Source of the DNA: JBGQBN01 sp041494805 | GTDB lineage: Bacteria > Acidobacteriota > Terriglobia > Terriglobales > Acidobacteriaceae | Direction of reading: 5' to 3' | NCBI GenBank assembly: GCA_041494805.1 | Contig: JBGQBN010000006.1 | Coordinates: forward strand, 1 to 64,000 | DNA length: 64,000 nt | Part shown: one piece after another, positions 53,693 to 61,321 of the stretch | Position numbering within the stretch: the first letter of the stretch is position 1 | Layout of the letters: each line of letters begins with the position of its first letter | Notes under the pieces: model-generated | Databases searched by the model: none | Told to the model about the DNA's origin: nothing | What the model saw: the letters and a program-made list of their open reading frames with translations, nothing else | Made by a program: the position numbers and the translations under genes

Positions 53693-54816
53693 GGAGAATC
53701 AGGCTCCTGAGTGACGATGTGAACATCGACCGGTGGGGCGTCCCGCAGGAACTTGTGAATCGCCGAAAGGTAGAAGTATCTCTTCCAGCCCCGGGTGGCG
53801 GAACGGCCGAATACCACTTGGGTGATGTGTTTCTCGCGCACGAATTCGGCAACCGTCCCGGCCACAGTCGCCCCGCTCCGCCGCAACACCACGGCACCAA
53901 CATTTTCGGCAAAGCGGATGTTGGCGCTCAGGCTCTTCTGATTGGCATCGCTCGTGTCCTGCCCCATATCGATGTAAAGCACATAGAGCTCTGCATCAAT
54001 CGCCTGAGCCATGCGCGCCCCGCGCGCAATCAAATATTGGGCTGCGGGATTCGAACTGATGCAAATTGCGATCCTCTCCCGGACCGCGACAGCAGAACTG
54101 TCTTCTTCTCTCTTCCGGTAGGACTCCAGGCTGCGGTCCACCGCATTCGCGACCTGGCGCAGAGCCAGTTCGCGCAGAGCGATCAGATTTCCTTCGCGGA
54201 AAAAATTGTCCAAGGCGCGGCCCACCCGCTCCTGGGGATAAACATCCCCACGTTTCATGCGGTTCTGCAGCGCTTCCGGAGTCAGGTCCGCCATGACCAC
54301 TTCATTGACGCGCTGCAGCACCCAATCCGGAACAGTCTCCCGCACCTGGATTCCGGTAAGGTTCCGCACCGTGGGCGTCACGCTCTCCAGGTGCTGGATG
54401 TTCATCGTGGACAGCACATCGATGCTCGCATCCAGAAGCTCAAAGACATCTTCGTAACGTTTCCGGTGCTTGCTGCCCTCGATGTTGGTGTGGGCTAGTT
54501 CATCCACCAATACGACCTGTGGCTTTCGCGCCAAAATGGCGTCGACATCCATCTCCTCAAACACCGTGCCCTTATAGTCGAGTTTCTTGCGAGGAACGGT
54601 TTCGAGTTGGGCTGCCAAGTCCGCAGTCACCTTGCGCCCATGCGTCTCCACGACTCCGACCACCACGTCTTCCGCTCGGCTGTGGCGACGGATGGCCTCG
54701 CTTAACATGTTGTAGGTCTTGCCGACACCCGGCGCGTATCCCAGGAAGAGTTTAAAGACGCCCCCCTTCTTCGTTGAGGACGTCCCTTCCAGCCATTGTT
54801 CAGGACTCTTGGGCAT
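53689..54816 (-). CDS. KdpD N-terminal half: KdpD sensor domain plus Usp domain, without kinase
   Basis: 375 residues. Residues 20-230 are the KdpD domain with Walker A GYAPGVGKTYNM (26-37), VVETHGRK and LVDELAHTN (103-111). Residues about 250-370 are the universal-stress-protein domain (RIAICISSNPAAQYLIARGA, TQVVFGRSATRGWKRYF). The protein stops after the Usp domain; a full KdpD of about 900 residues would continue into four membrane helices and a histidine kinase. That second half is encoded on the opposite strand from 54872. The gene is first in the kdp operon and coupled to kdpE. Confidence 0.92.
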   Translation of the reverse strand: MPKSPEQWLEGTSSTKKGGVFKLFLGYAPGVGKTYNMLSEAIRRHSRAEDVVVGVVETHGRKVTADLAAQLETVPRKKLDYKGTVFEEMDVDAILARKPQVVLVDELAHTNIEGSKHRKRYEDVFELLDASIDVLSTMNIQHLESVTPTVRNLTGIQVRETVPDWVLQRVNEVVMADLTPEALQNRMKRGDVYPQERVGRALDNFFREGNLIALRELALRQVANAVDRSLESYRKREEDSSAVAVRERIAICISSNPAAQYLIARGARMAQAIDAELYVLYIDMGQDTSDANQKSLSANIRFAENVGAVVLRRSGATVAGTVAEFVREKHITQVVFGRSATRGWKRYFYLSAIHKFLRDAPPVDVHIVTQEPDSP

Positions 54817-54859
54817 CGCGCATATTGTCGTTGAGCGGGCTCAAATTGTCGATGTCGGC

Positions 54860-54865
54860 TACAAT
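54860..54865 (+). promoter_or_regulatory. -10 element before the divergent kinase gene
   Basis: TACAAT ends 6 nt before the GTG start at 54872, the same geometry as the lexA and GTG 17044 starts. No good -35 is found at 17 nt; TTGAGC lies farther upstream at 54831. Confidence 0.35.
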
Positions 54866-54871
54866 CACCCG

Positions 54872-56308
54872 GTGCGAGGGGTAACAAGGTCGAGCCTTAG
54901 GTATGGCATCGCTGGCGCTATCGTCTTTCTGATCGTGGTGACCTATCACGCACTGCTCAGCGTAAACCCGACTACAGTCGCGCTCACCTTTCTTCTGGCT
55001 GTGCTGGTGGTGGCCGCAACCTGGGGTCTGCGCTGCGCCGTGTTCATGGCGGTTGTGGCAGCGCTGGCGTTCAACTACTTCTTTCTGCCGCCAGTTGGAA
55101 CCTTTACGATTGCCGATCCGCAGAACTGGGTCGCCCTGTTTGCCTTTCTCGTCACCGCTGTCATCTCCAGCCAACTGTCCGAACGGGCACGTCGGGAAGC
55201 CGCCAACGCCAACGAGCGGCGGCACGATGTGGAGCGTCTTTACAGCTTCAGTCAGCAATTGCTCTCGAGCGACAACGTAGCTGAACTCCTGAATGCCATC
55301 CCGAGGTATGTCGTCGACTCCTTCGGCCTGAAAGCGGCAGCCGTTTCCCTATCCAATCGGCCGGATGTTTATCGGTCCGGGCCCACGACTGAAGGTCTGG
55401 AAATTCACGGTCTGCAGCTGGCCGGCATGCGCGGCGAGCTGAAAGTGGATTCGCAAAATGGATTGGCTTTCGTGCCACTGAAGATGGGAGTGCGAGTGGT
55501 TGGCAGCATGGGCATTTCCGGCACACTCCCATCCCGGCAGACGCTCGATGCCATGAGCGGGCTCGTTGCCATCGCCATCGAAAGGGCCGGCGCGGTGGAA
55601 AAACTGGGCCGCGCGGAGGCAGCGAGAGAGAGTGAGCAACTTCGATCGGTACTGCTGGACTCAGTGACGCACGAGTTTCGTACACCCCTGACCGCCATCA
55701 AAGCGTCCGTCACCTCGCTACTAGGCAGTCCAAACCTCGACGAGACCGAGCGCCAGGAACTGCTGACCGTAATCAACGAGGAGAGTGACCGCCTGAATCG
55801 CCTGGTGGGAGAAGCCGCTGAAATGGCCCAGCTCGACGCCAATAAAGTCGAGTTGGACCTCAAGTCGCACCACATGCGGGAGGCTATCGACGAAGCTCTG
55901 GCAGAATCGAAACAGATTCTGGAACAGCACAAAGTGGAGATTCGTCTTCCCGCCGACCTTCCACCGGTGCGGGCCGATCTGGCTCGAATCAAGGAAGTCC
56001 TGACACAGTTATTGGAGAACGCCGCGAAGTACTCTCCGCCCGACGCCGTCATTCACATCACCGCAGAAGTCAAAAACCGTATGGTAACGACCAGCGTAGC
56101 CGACCGCGGGCCGGGCATCGACGAATTCGAGCAGTCCCTGATTTTCGACAAGTTCTACCGTGGCCGCAACCATCGGCTGCAGGTTCAGGGAACAGGAATG
56201 GGCCTCGCCATCGCCCGGGCAATCGTGGAAGCCCACGGCGGCAAGATCGGCGTGACCAGCCAACTAGGGCACGGTTCCGTATTTTACTTTTCGTTGCCTT
56301 GCGCTTAG
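54872..56308 (+). CDS. KdpD C-terminal half: DUF4118-GAF-histidine kinase
   Basis: 478 residues from the GTG at 54872; earlier in-frame codons overlap the divergent gene. Four membrane helices form a DUF4118 region (ALTFLLAVLVVAATWGLRCA, FNYFFLPPVGTFTIADPQNW). A GAF-like domain follows, then HisKA with LLDSVTHEFRTPLTAIKAS (His267) and HATPase boxes LLENAAKYSPP, DRGPGIDEFEQSLIFDKFYR and GTGMGLAIARAIVEAHGG. This is exactly the part of KdpD missing from the 53689-54816 gene. It should phosphorylate KdpE. Confidence 0.92.
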   Translation: MRGVTRSSLRYGIAGAIVFLIVVTYHALLSVNPTTVALTFLLAVLVVAATWGLRCAVFMAVVAALAFNYFFLPPVGTFTIADPQNWVALFAFLVTAVISSQLSERARREAANANERRHDVERLYSFSQQLLSSDNVAELLNAIPRYVVDSFGLKAAAVSLSNRPDVYRSGPTTEGLEIHGLQLAGMRGELKVDSQNGLAFVPLKMGVRVVGSMGISGTLPSRQTLDAMSGLVAIAIERAGAVEKLGRAEAARESEQLRSVLLDSVTHEFRTPLTAIKASVTSLLGSPNLDETERQELLTVINEESDRLNRLVGEAAEMAQLDANKVELDLKSHHMREAIDEALAESKQILEQHKVEIRLPADLPPVRADLARIKEVLTQLLENAAKYSPPDAVIHITAEVKNRMVTTSVADRGPGIDEFEQSLIFDKFYRGRNHRLQVQGTGMGLAIARAIVEAHGGKIGVTSQLGHGSVFYFSLPCA

Positions 56309-56609
56309 AGGCTGTATGGCTCTGGTGTCTGACGACCTACTCGACTTCAATGGTGCCGGGAGGGGGATTTTATTGAACCCGGTTCCCGCCTCTAATGCTA
56401 CCAGCAAGATGCAGTGTTTTGCGTAACTTGAGCCTGTTTACCCTTCCGTTGTCTCCCGTCTGACCCCACTCCGCGCCAGAAGTAGTAAGAAATCGTAGGG
56501 AAATCAATCCCCTAATCCATCCCTCCGAACGATAATGGAACTTGTTGGTACTTTGTGGTACTATATACAGAAGGCACCGATTAGAGACGGTAGCCCGAAG
56601 GACAAGAGA
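56309..56609. other. Gap at the chromosome/accessory boundary
   Basis: No gene is supported here. The stretch changes from the kdp locus to accessory DNA. A direct repeat TGGTACT-TTG-TGGTACT (56547-56563) overlaps a possible promoter TTGTTG-N16-TATACA (56542-56569) reading into the small plus-strand genes. No integrase or obvious att core could be recognised. Confidence 0.35.
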
Positions 56610-56915
56610 ATGGCAAAGACAACCAAGAAAGAACAGGACGCCCAAGATTGGGCTGCCGCGAAGTTGAAGGCACGCGAGAAGCTGTGCAGCCGATGCGGGG
56701 CGGTGTGCGGCACAGTCCTCATGATCAAGGGCAACCGCTACTGCACCGAGTGCGCCGACAGCGGCAATGTCACGGCACCCTTCGCCGCGCCCGTAACCCA
56801 GCCCATCCAGCCCACCGAACTGAGCACCGCGCAACGGATCGCATGGATGCACGGCACCGGGATGTTCGACCGCAAAGGCAACTTCATCGGGCATAAGGAC
56901 GGCTCCAATGGCTAA
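56610..56915 (+). CDS. Small zinc-ribbon-like protein
   Basis: 101 residues from the ATG at 56610 (MAKTTKKEQDAQ). Two Cys pairs, KLCSRCGAVCG and RYCTECADSG, form a likely zinc ribbon. The C-terminal part is Pro/Ala-rich. Phage and plasmid genomes often carry such proteins. It overlaps the next small gene by 8 nt. Confidence 0.55.
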   Translation: MAKTTKKEQDAQDWAAAKLKAREKLCSRCGAVCGTVLMIKGNRYCTECADSGNVTAPFAAPVTQPIQPTELSTAQRIAWMHGTGMFDRKGNFIGHKDGSNG

Positions 56916-57087
56916 GCCCAAAGCACGCCGCTGCAAGATGTTGATAGTTGTTCACGAGGGTGGAGAGGTTCTTCTTCCCACCTGTGAGCAGCCCGCGATC
57001 TACACAGAAGGGGATGGCTGGGCATGCCCACGCCATCAAGTAATGCTCGGCAAGTCCCGGCGTCTGAGAGCAGCAGGAGAACAATGA
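56908..57087 (+). CDS. Small Cys/His protein
   Basis: 59 residues starting MAKPKARRCKMLIVVHEGGE. It has cysteines at 9, 26 and 40 and a PRHQ, giving a possible C-C-C-H metal site (PTCEQPAIY, GWACPRHQ). It overlaps the previous gene by 8 nt and the next one by ATGA. No known family. Confidence 0.5.
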   Translation: MAKPKARRCKMLIVVHEGGEVLLPTCEQPAIYTEGDGWACPRHQVMLGKSRRLRAAGEQ

Positions 57088-57257
57088 CTAAAGAAGAACG
57101 CAAGCAGATTATCGACGCGGTGAAGGCGCACCCTGACATGACCTACGAGGCTCTCGCGGCATACGTGGGCATCAGCAGACAGACGCTACTCCGCGCCATC
57201 AAGGGCAAGGTGCAGCGCCCACGTGGGCGCAAACTCAATCTCAAGGTAGGCAAGTAG
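57084..57257 (+). CDS. Small helix-turn-helix protein
   Basis: 57 residues. AVKAHPDMTYEALAAYVGIS and RQTLLRAIKGKVQRPRGRK form a clear HTH with a basic tail, like small phage regulators. The ATG is coupled to the previous stop (ATGA). Confidence 0.6.
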   Translation: MTKEERKQIIDAVKAHPDMTYEALAAYVGISRQTLLRAIKGKVQRPRGRKLNLKVGK

Positions 57258-57370
57258 TGAACACGCTCATCAACATTATCGGCTGGCTCATGACGGCTCT
57301 CGCGGTCGCTCACGGGCTGTTCTACGCCGGGGTGTGGCTGACCAAACTTTTCAAGGGAGAAAATCTATGA
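57257..57370 (+). CDS. 37-residue membrane peptide
   Basis: GTG start directly at the previous stop (TAGTG). Sequence begins MNTLINIIGWLMTALAVAHG and ends in a basic KLFKGENL; one or two short membrane helices. It overlaps the next gene by ATGA. Tight packing of this kind is typical of phage. Confidence 0.5.
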   Translation: MNTLINIIGWLMTALAVAHGLFYAGVWLTKLFKGENL

Positions 57371-57870
57371 AGAAGGCAATGCTCGTAATCGCACTGACGC
57401 TGGTCAGCATGACGGCGTTCGCTCAAACCTACGACCAGCAAGGCAAGGTCGTCAAGCATGTCAGCATCGGCGGAAACAACTTCAACGCTGAGGCGCATGT
57501 CACCACCCACAATCGAACGTCCGACGCCTACTGCAACATCGACTCGAAGTCAGTGGACTGCTCTAACATCGGCACTTCTTGGGACGCAAGCTACCTCATG
57601 GTAGAAACCAAAGAGGGTCAGGTCGCTGTGCAAATGAAACCACGGACGGTCAGTGTTGAGGAGAAGGTATGTCGAATTCCTTTTTCCCGCGATCCCGACA
57701 AACAACTTCAAACGCTGACAACGTGGGTCGATCCCTGCAATCCACTGCTAGTCTCTGAAGGGTTTCAGTATCGCATTGTCGAAGGGTTGATGTGCGTGCC
57801 GTTTACGGTCGCGAAGAAGCACGGCAAGACTGAGACGGGCGAAGCGTGCTACTCAGTCGGCAAGCCCTGA
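57367..57870 (+). CDS. Secreted small protein of unknown function
   Basis: 167 residues from the ATG at 57367, with a signal peptide (MKKAMLVIALTLVSMTAFAQ). The mature part has six cysteines, including TSDAYCNIDSKSVDCSN, EKVCRIPF and VDPCNPLL, which could form disulfides outside the cell. AAGGGAG precedes the start. Last of the plus-strand run; it converges on the phage-like minus operon. Confidence 0.55.
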   Translation: MKKAMLVIALTLVSMTAFAQTYDQQGKVVKHVSIGGNNFNAEAHVTTHNRTSDAYCNIDSKSVDCSNIGTSWDASYLMVETKEGQVAVQMKPRTVSVEEKVCRIPFSRDPDKQLQTLTTWVDPCNPLLVSEGFQYRIVEGLMCVPFTVAKKHGKTETGEACYSVGKP

Positions 57871-57962
57871 TCGGGGATGTGGTGTTCGTAGGCGTGATAG
57901 CCATGCGTGGGGCACGGAATACAGTACCCACGCAGAAGCATGACCGCCAGCATCTCCCCCAT
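57849..57962 (-). CDS. Possible 37-residue Cys/His peptide
   Basis: Starts MGEMLAVMLLRGYCIPCPTH and continues GYHAYEHHIPDQGLPTE. The CIPC-H-H pattern could bind zinc. It follows the holin-like gene on the same strand but its ribosome site is weak and the frame is open upstream. The 3' end overlaps the convergent gene. Confidence 0.3.
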   Translation of the reverse strand: MGEMLAVMLLRGYCIPCPTHGYHAYEHHIPDQGLPTE

Positions 57963-57987
57963 CAGCTTAGGGTTGACGAGCGGACAT

Positions 57988-58221
57988 TCATTTTCCTTGA
58001 GGCGGTTGAACGTCGTCGGGAATGCCGTCGTTGTTGGCGTCGGGGAACTTTTGATAAGTGAATGCGTGTCCGGCGAGGAATCCGTAGAAGGCGTAGACGG
58101 TGCCTTGGACTCCGTTACCGATGTCGTGTCCGGTGCGGAAGTGGTAGACGATGATTGCCGCTTGCGTGATCGTTGCGAGGATGACATGGAATTTATTGAT
58201 GACTGTGTCGAGTAGCTTCAT
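57988..58221 (-). CDS. Holin-like small membrane protein
   Basis: 77 residues from the ATG at 58221. Two membrane helices (FHVILATITQAAIIVYHF and GTVYAFYGFLAGHAFTYQKF) and an acidic, Ca-loop-like tail DANNDGIPDD. The size and layout fit a class II phage holin. Its start overlaps the previous stop (ATGA). Confidence 0.5.
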   Translation of the reverse strand: MKLLDTVINKFHVILATITQAAIIVYHFRTGHDIGNGVQGTVYAFYGFLAGHAFTYQKFPDANNDGIPDDVQPPQGK

Positions 58222-58322
58222 TTGCTTTTCTTCTTTGGCTTTTTCCCGAATATCCGATCCCATTCCGCCTGAGAGACTTTGGCTGGTGGAACGCTGAACG
58301 GTTTGTCGCTCAGATATTTCAT
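58218..58322 (-). CDS. 34-residue basic peptide
   Basis: MKYLSDKPFSVPPAKVSQAE then WDRIFGKKPKKKSK. The ATG shares a base with the stop of the previous gene (TAATG), and its stop overlaps the next gene (ATGA). The tight coupling on both sides supports it being real. Confidence 0.5.
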   Translation of the reverse strand: MKYLSDKPFSVPPAKVSQAEWDRIFGKKPKKKSK

Positions 58323-58618
58323 TACTTGCTGTCCTTCCCGCTCTTCAATTGCGCGTCCAGTTCGGTGAAGCTAACCGGATCGCCGCCAGTGGACTTGGCG
58401 ATGTTCTTGTCGATGTTGACCAGTGTGTGGAACATGTGCGGGAAGTCGTTCGTCGCCATCTTCTCAACGTAGTTTTGCGTCTCTTTCAGGCTGCCAGCGT
58501 TCTTGGACAACCGCCATGCGGCTCCAACGCAGAATAAGAAAGATGCGCCAACGGCTGACCACACCTGTCCCCATGTGATGTTTTCCAGCGCGTGTGCAAG
58601 TGAATCTAGTGGCGTCAT
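58322..58618 (-). CDS. Small single-span membrane protein (phage lysis-module-like)
   Basis: 98 residues with one membrane helix (WGQVWSAVGASFLFCVGAAW) and a soluble helical tail (NYVEKMATNDFPHMFHTLVN). It has the layout of small phage proteins next to holins. It follows the PA14 protein after 58 nt. Confidence 0.45.
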   Translation of the reverse strand: MTPLDSLAHALENITWGQVWSAVGASFLFCVGAAWRLSKNAGSLKETQNYVEKMATNDFPHMFHTLVNIDKNIAKSTGGDPVSFTELDAQLKSGKDSK

Positions 58619-58676
58619 TTTCTTACCTTCCTACGATCAAATACCTCAGCAAAGCTGAGTTTATTACTCCCCTTTT

Positions 58677-59717
58677 CTAGTACCACGTGTTCGGATACCA
58701 CTGACCGGAGTTGCCATTCCACCAGCGCCCGGTCAGTGACAAAGCCGTGGTCGGGATGACCTCAACGCTGCCGCCCGGTGGGGTCCAGAGGACTTGGCAC
58801 TCGTAATCCGACCCTGTCCCGTGCTGCCACTCAACTACGAGCGGGTACGGAACATTGGCGCGGAGTTCGATGACCTTGCTCTGCGTATAGGCTGCCGTGC
58901 TATTCGCAACCTGCGTGGCTCCCAGTGTGGAGACGATCTGCTGTGATCCTACATAGAGATCACCACCATCCTGCACATTCAAACCGAGCGTGTAGACGCC
59001 GGAGACTAATGGTGTGAGCCAGCCGATCCAGCGCACGTAGAAGTAGGTTGTGTTGATCGTGCCGGGTAAAGCGGAAGACCCGCTGACCACGTTGCCGTAG
59101 TTGATTGCTACTCCAGCGCTCACCACTCCGGTAGCGGTCGTTGCGCTCACACCTGTGAGGTTGACGATTGAGATCGCGCCACCAGCGATGAATGATCCCG
59201 TACCTGTGGAAGCGGAAACACCTGAGGGTACGCCTGATGCGGATGCTGACGGGGTGAGAGTGTTCACGCCTGATGCAGCCGACACACCAGTGAGGGTGAC
59301 CCCGCCAACTTTTAATGCGACCGCGACCGAAGCCCAGAGATCAGCCGTGCTGCCGTATGCCGTGGCAACGGTGCCAGCCGCCTGATTAAGGATGTACTGG
59401 ACAACGTTTGTGGCACCAGCGGTGAAACCAGAACCATGCGTCGTAGCGGGGTTAGCAGCGACGAAGATCAAATCTGTTGCTGTGGTTGTCAGACTGCCCG
59501 GATTAACTGTGGTCGGGCTCTCAGATGAATTCTGCGCACCAGCATTGGCATCCAGCGCACCTGCTTGGGCTGCACCAGAAAATTCGTACAACTGTACGGC
59601 GTGGGAAAACGATCCGGTTACAGCCGCCGTGGTCGTCACTGTGGACGATACAGACGGCGCGTTCTGAGCGTAGAAGACCGCGACACCTCCGCGAATGTAT
59701 GTGATTATCACAGCCAT
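58677..59717 (-). CDS. Surface or tail-fibre-like protein with a C-terminal PA14-type domain
   Basis: 346 residues. The N-terminal 120 (VAVFYAQNAPSVSSTVTTTA, HAVQLYEFSGAAQAGALD) resemble a beta-rich domain that normally sits further inside larger surface proteins. A low-complexity Ser/Thr/Gly/Val stretch with repeated LTGVSA and ASGVP words (about 140-200) follows. From about 215 on, WLTPLVSGVYTLGLNVQDGG, LYVGSQQIV and YPLVVEWQHGTGSDYECQVL match PA14 domains that bind carbohydrate. It may be a phage receptor-binding or host cell-surface protein. Confidence 0.6.
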   Translation of the reverse strand: MAVIITYIRGGVAVFYAQNAPSVSSTVTTTAAVTGSFSHAVQLYEFSGAAQAGALDANAGAQNSSESPTTVNPGSLTTTATDLIFVAANPATTHGSGFTAGATNVVQYILNQAAGTVATAYGSTADLWASVAVALKVGGVTLTGVSAASGVNTLTPSASASGVPSGVSASTGTGSFIAGGAISIVNLTGVSATTATGVVSAGVAINYGNVVSGSSALPGTINTTYFYVRWIGWLTPLVSGVYTLGLNVQDGGDLYVGSQQIVSTLGATQVANSTAAYTQSKVIELRANVPYPLVVEWQHGTGSDYECQVLWTPPGGSVEVIPTTALSLTGRWWNGNSGQWYPNTWY

Positions 59718-59975
59718 TTACTTCTCCACGTTGTGCGCAACCAGAGCATTCTCAAGAATGAAGTGATGCGACGCTTCGTCATCGGTGTAGACGTGCAGGT
59801 TGTAGACCGTGCCGTGGAAAGGAACACGCGGCAAGTCCTTCGTTACTTTGTGCTCGTCGGCGCGGACGTAGGTGCCGTCCGGCATCTTCAATTTATGAGC
59901 CAGCGTGACGAGTCGTCCGCCGCCCATTCCAGCGCTGTTCTTCCACTGGATGAAGACGTGCTTCACGCATGACAT
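59718..59975 (-). CDS. C-terminal Hint (intein-like) domain fragment
   Basis: 85 residues from an ATG at 59975, though the frame reaches a TTG at 60014. GRLVTLAHKLKMPDG resembles a Hint internal motif. PFHGTVYNLHVYTDDEASHH then FILENALVAHNVEK has the terminal block of inteins, Hog and bacterial intein-like domains (YNLxV...H.F...LVAHN). The N-terminal splice block with its Cys1 is missing, and an in-frame stop lies upstream at 60021-60023. So this is either a remnant or a self-standing half. Directly followed by the PA14 protein (TAAATG). Confidence 0.55.
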   Translation of the reverse strand: MSCVKHVFIQWKNSAGMGGGRLVTLAHKLKMPDGTYVRADEHKVTKDLPRVPFHGTVYNLHVYTDDEASHHFILENALVAHNVEK

Positions 59976-60036
59976 TTCGCAGCTACTACAGCATCGCAGC
60001 GCTATCGCACGCAAGACGAACTACCACACGATACAG

Positions 60037-60447
60037 ATGGATTTAGATCATCCCGGAGATTTCCCCTACACAGGTGTTGAGGGGTTTTTGTCTGATAAAT
60101 CTTCCGTATTTCGCGCAGCTACTCAGCGTGAGGGGAATCGACCCTTCAACTCAGTGCGCCTGAAAGAGTTCAGAGACTATGTAGAAAAGCGGCGACCCGA
60201 CCTAGCGCCGTGGATCGACCACATGAATGAGAAGGAGACAAAGGAGTTCAGCGCTTACAAACGTGGGTTGCTGCGCAAACTGGCGGTTGATTTTGAGGCG
60301 GGCGTTATAGCAACCACCAAAAAGAACCTAAAGGTGACGAGTAGAAAAACCGGAATCCCGTTTCCCAGCGGTTCTCGTGAGTACAGCCGTGAGTACAGCC
60401 GCCTGCGTCGGGCGCGGAAGCTCCAGCCATCAGAGGTGACTGCCTGA
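60037..60447 (+). CDS. Protein of unknown function in the accessory region
   Basis: 136 residues from the ATG at 60037; longer starts overlap the Hint fragment. It is charged and helical (FNSVRLKEFRDYVEKRRPDL, WIDHMNEKETKEFSAYKRG) and basic at the end. A 12-nt tandem duplication gives REYSREYS near the C-terminus. No family recognised. Its stop shares a base with the next ATG (TGATG), so the two are coupled. Confidence 0.5.
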   Translation: MDLDHPGDFPYTGVEGFLSDKSSVFRAATQREGNRPFNSVRLKEFRDYVEKRRPDLAPWIDHMNEKETKEFSAYKRGLLRKLAVDFEAGVIATTKKNLKVTSRKTGIPFPSGSREYSREYSRLRRARKLQPSEVTA

Positions 60448-61307
60448 TGGTCAAGAGCACGAAGTGGAAGAACAAAAAGAAAGCTGTCTGGATTGACCAT
60501 GACCCCACGCCTGAGGAGATGTACGAGCAGTTCAGTGCGGCGATTGGCGATCAGGTCCGCAAGTACAAAAATGGGTTCCAGATGTCGCCGGAAGAATGTG
60601 ACGACATGGAGCACGACTTGATCGTGAAGATACTGAGCATTGCCCCAGAGCAACAGCGCCAAGTTTGGACGGTGATGCGAGCGGTCCGCAACGCGGCTGC
60701 TACTTCTATGTCCAAGATGCGCGGGAAGACCAAAACCGCTGTATTGTCCAAAACCCAGCGCACCGTCAGTTTGACCGAATATAAAGAGGAAGAGTCCACC
60801 GACTACGTTCAACGCCTGATCGCCAAGGCTGCGTCGGTGCTACCTGACCACGATCTTCACATCGCGATGGAACGTGTGCGGAAGGCGCTATCAGGTGCCG
60901 CTCTTACCGTCATGGACTGGGTACTCGACAAGCGAGAACTACATCATGTGCGTGGTCTGACGCTTTATTGCAAGGAAGAACTTGGGATGACCAGTGAGGG
61001 AGTCTCTTCTGTCAGAATGGAAATCGTGCGTGCGATGCACAGCAACGGACTGGCTCTGAACTATCCACCGCCGATTCCACCGCCGCCACGGAAGAACCGC
61101 CGCGCCGGACGCCCCAGCGGGATGAGTATGACGGCAACGGAACGGCTCATGTGGCTGGACGATCTACGCGCAAATTACAAAACCCGCGCTGAGGCTGCGC
61201 GGGCTGCTGGTGTTAAACCTCGTGCTGTGGATTATCACTGCTTCAAGCTGCACGGCTGCAACTACAGTGAATGGACCATGAGAAAGTCGCAGATCGCAGC
61301 GGACTAG
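60447..61307 (+). CDS. Divergent sigma-70-like protein
   Basis: 286 residues. CDDMEHDLIVKILSIAPEQQ and VMRAVRNAAATSMSKMRGKT recall sigma region 2. A region-4-like part follows (AMERVRKALSGAALTVMDWV, EELGMTSEGVSSVRMEIVRA). The C-terminal 75 residues after a proline-rich hinge (PPPIPPPPRKNRRAGRPSG) form a second HTH (NYKTRAEAARAAGVKPRAVD). It may be a phage-encoded sigma or regulator. Weak similarity only. Confidence 0.5.
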   Translation: MVKSTKWKNKKKAVWIDHDPTPEEMYEQFSAAIGDQVRKYKNGFQMSPEECDDMEHDLIVKILSIAPEQQRQVWTVMRAVRNAAATSMSKMRGKTKTAVLSKTQRTVSLTEYKEEESTDYVQRLIAKAASVLPDHDLHIAMERVRKALSGAALTVMDWVLDKRELHHVRGLTLYCKEELGMTSEGVSSVRMEIVRAMHSNGLALNYPPPIPPPPRKNRRAGRPSGMSMTATERLMWLDDLRANYKTRAEAARAAGVKPRAVDYHCFKLHGCNYSEWTMRKSQIAAD

Positions 61308-61321
61308 ATAGTGGCTTGGAG

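Noticed and set aside
57963..58187. N-terminal part of a 112-codon minus frame overlapping the holin-like gene
   Set aside because: It is out of frame with the well-supported holin-like protein and Ser/Thr/Pro-rich as shadows often are; only its last 37 codons were kept, at low confidence.
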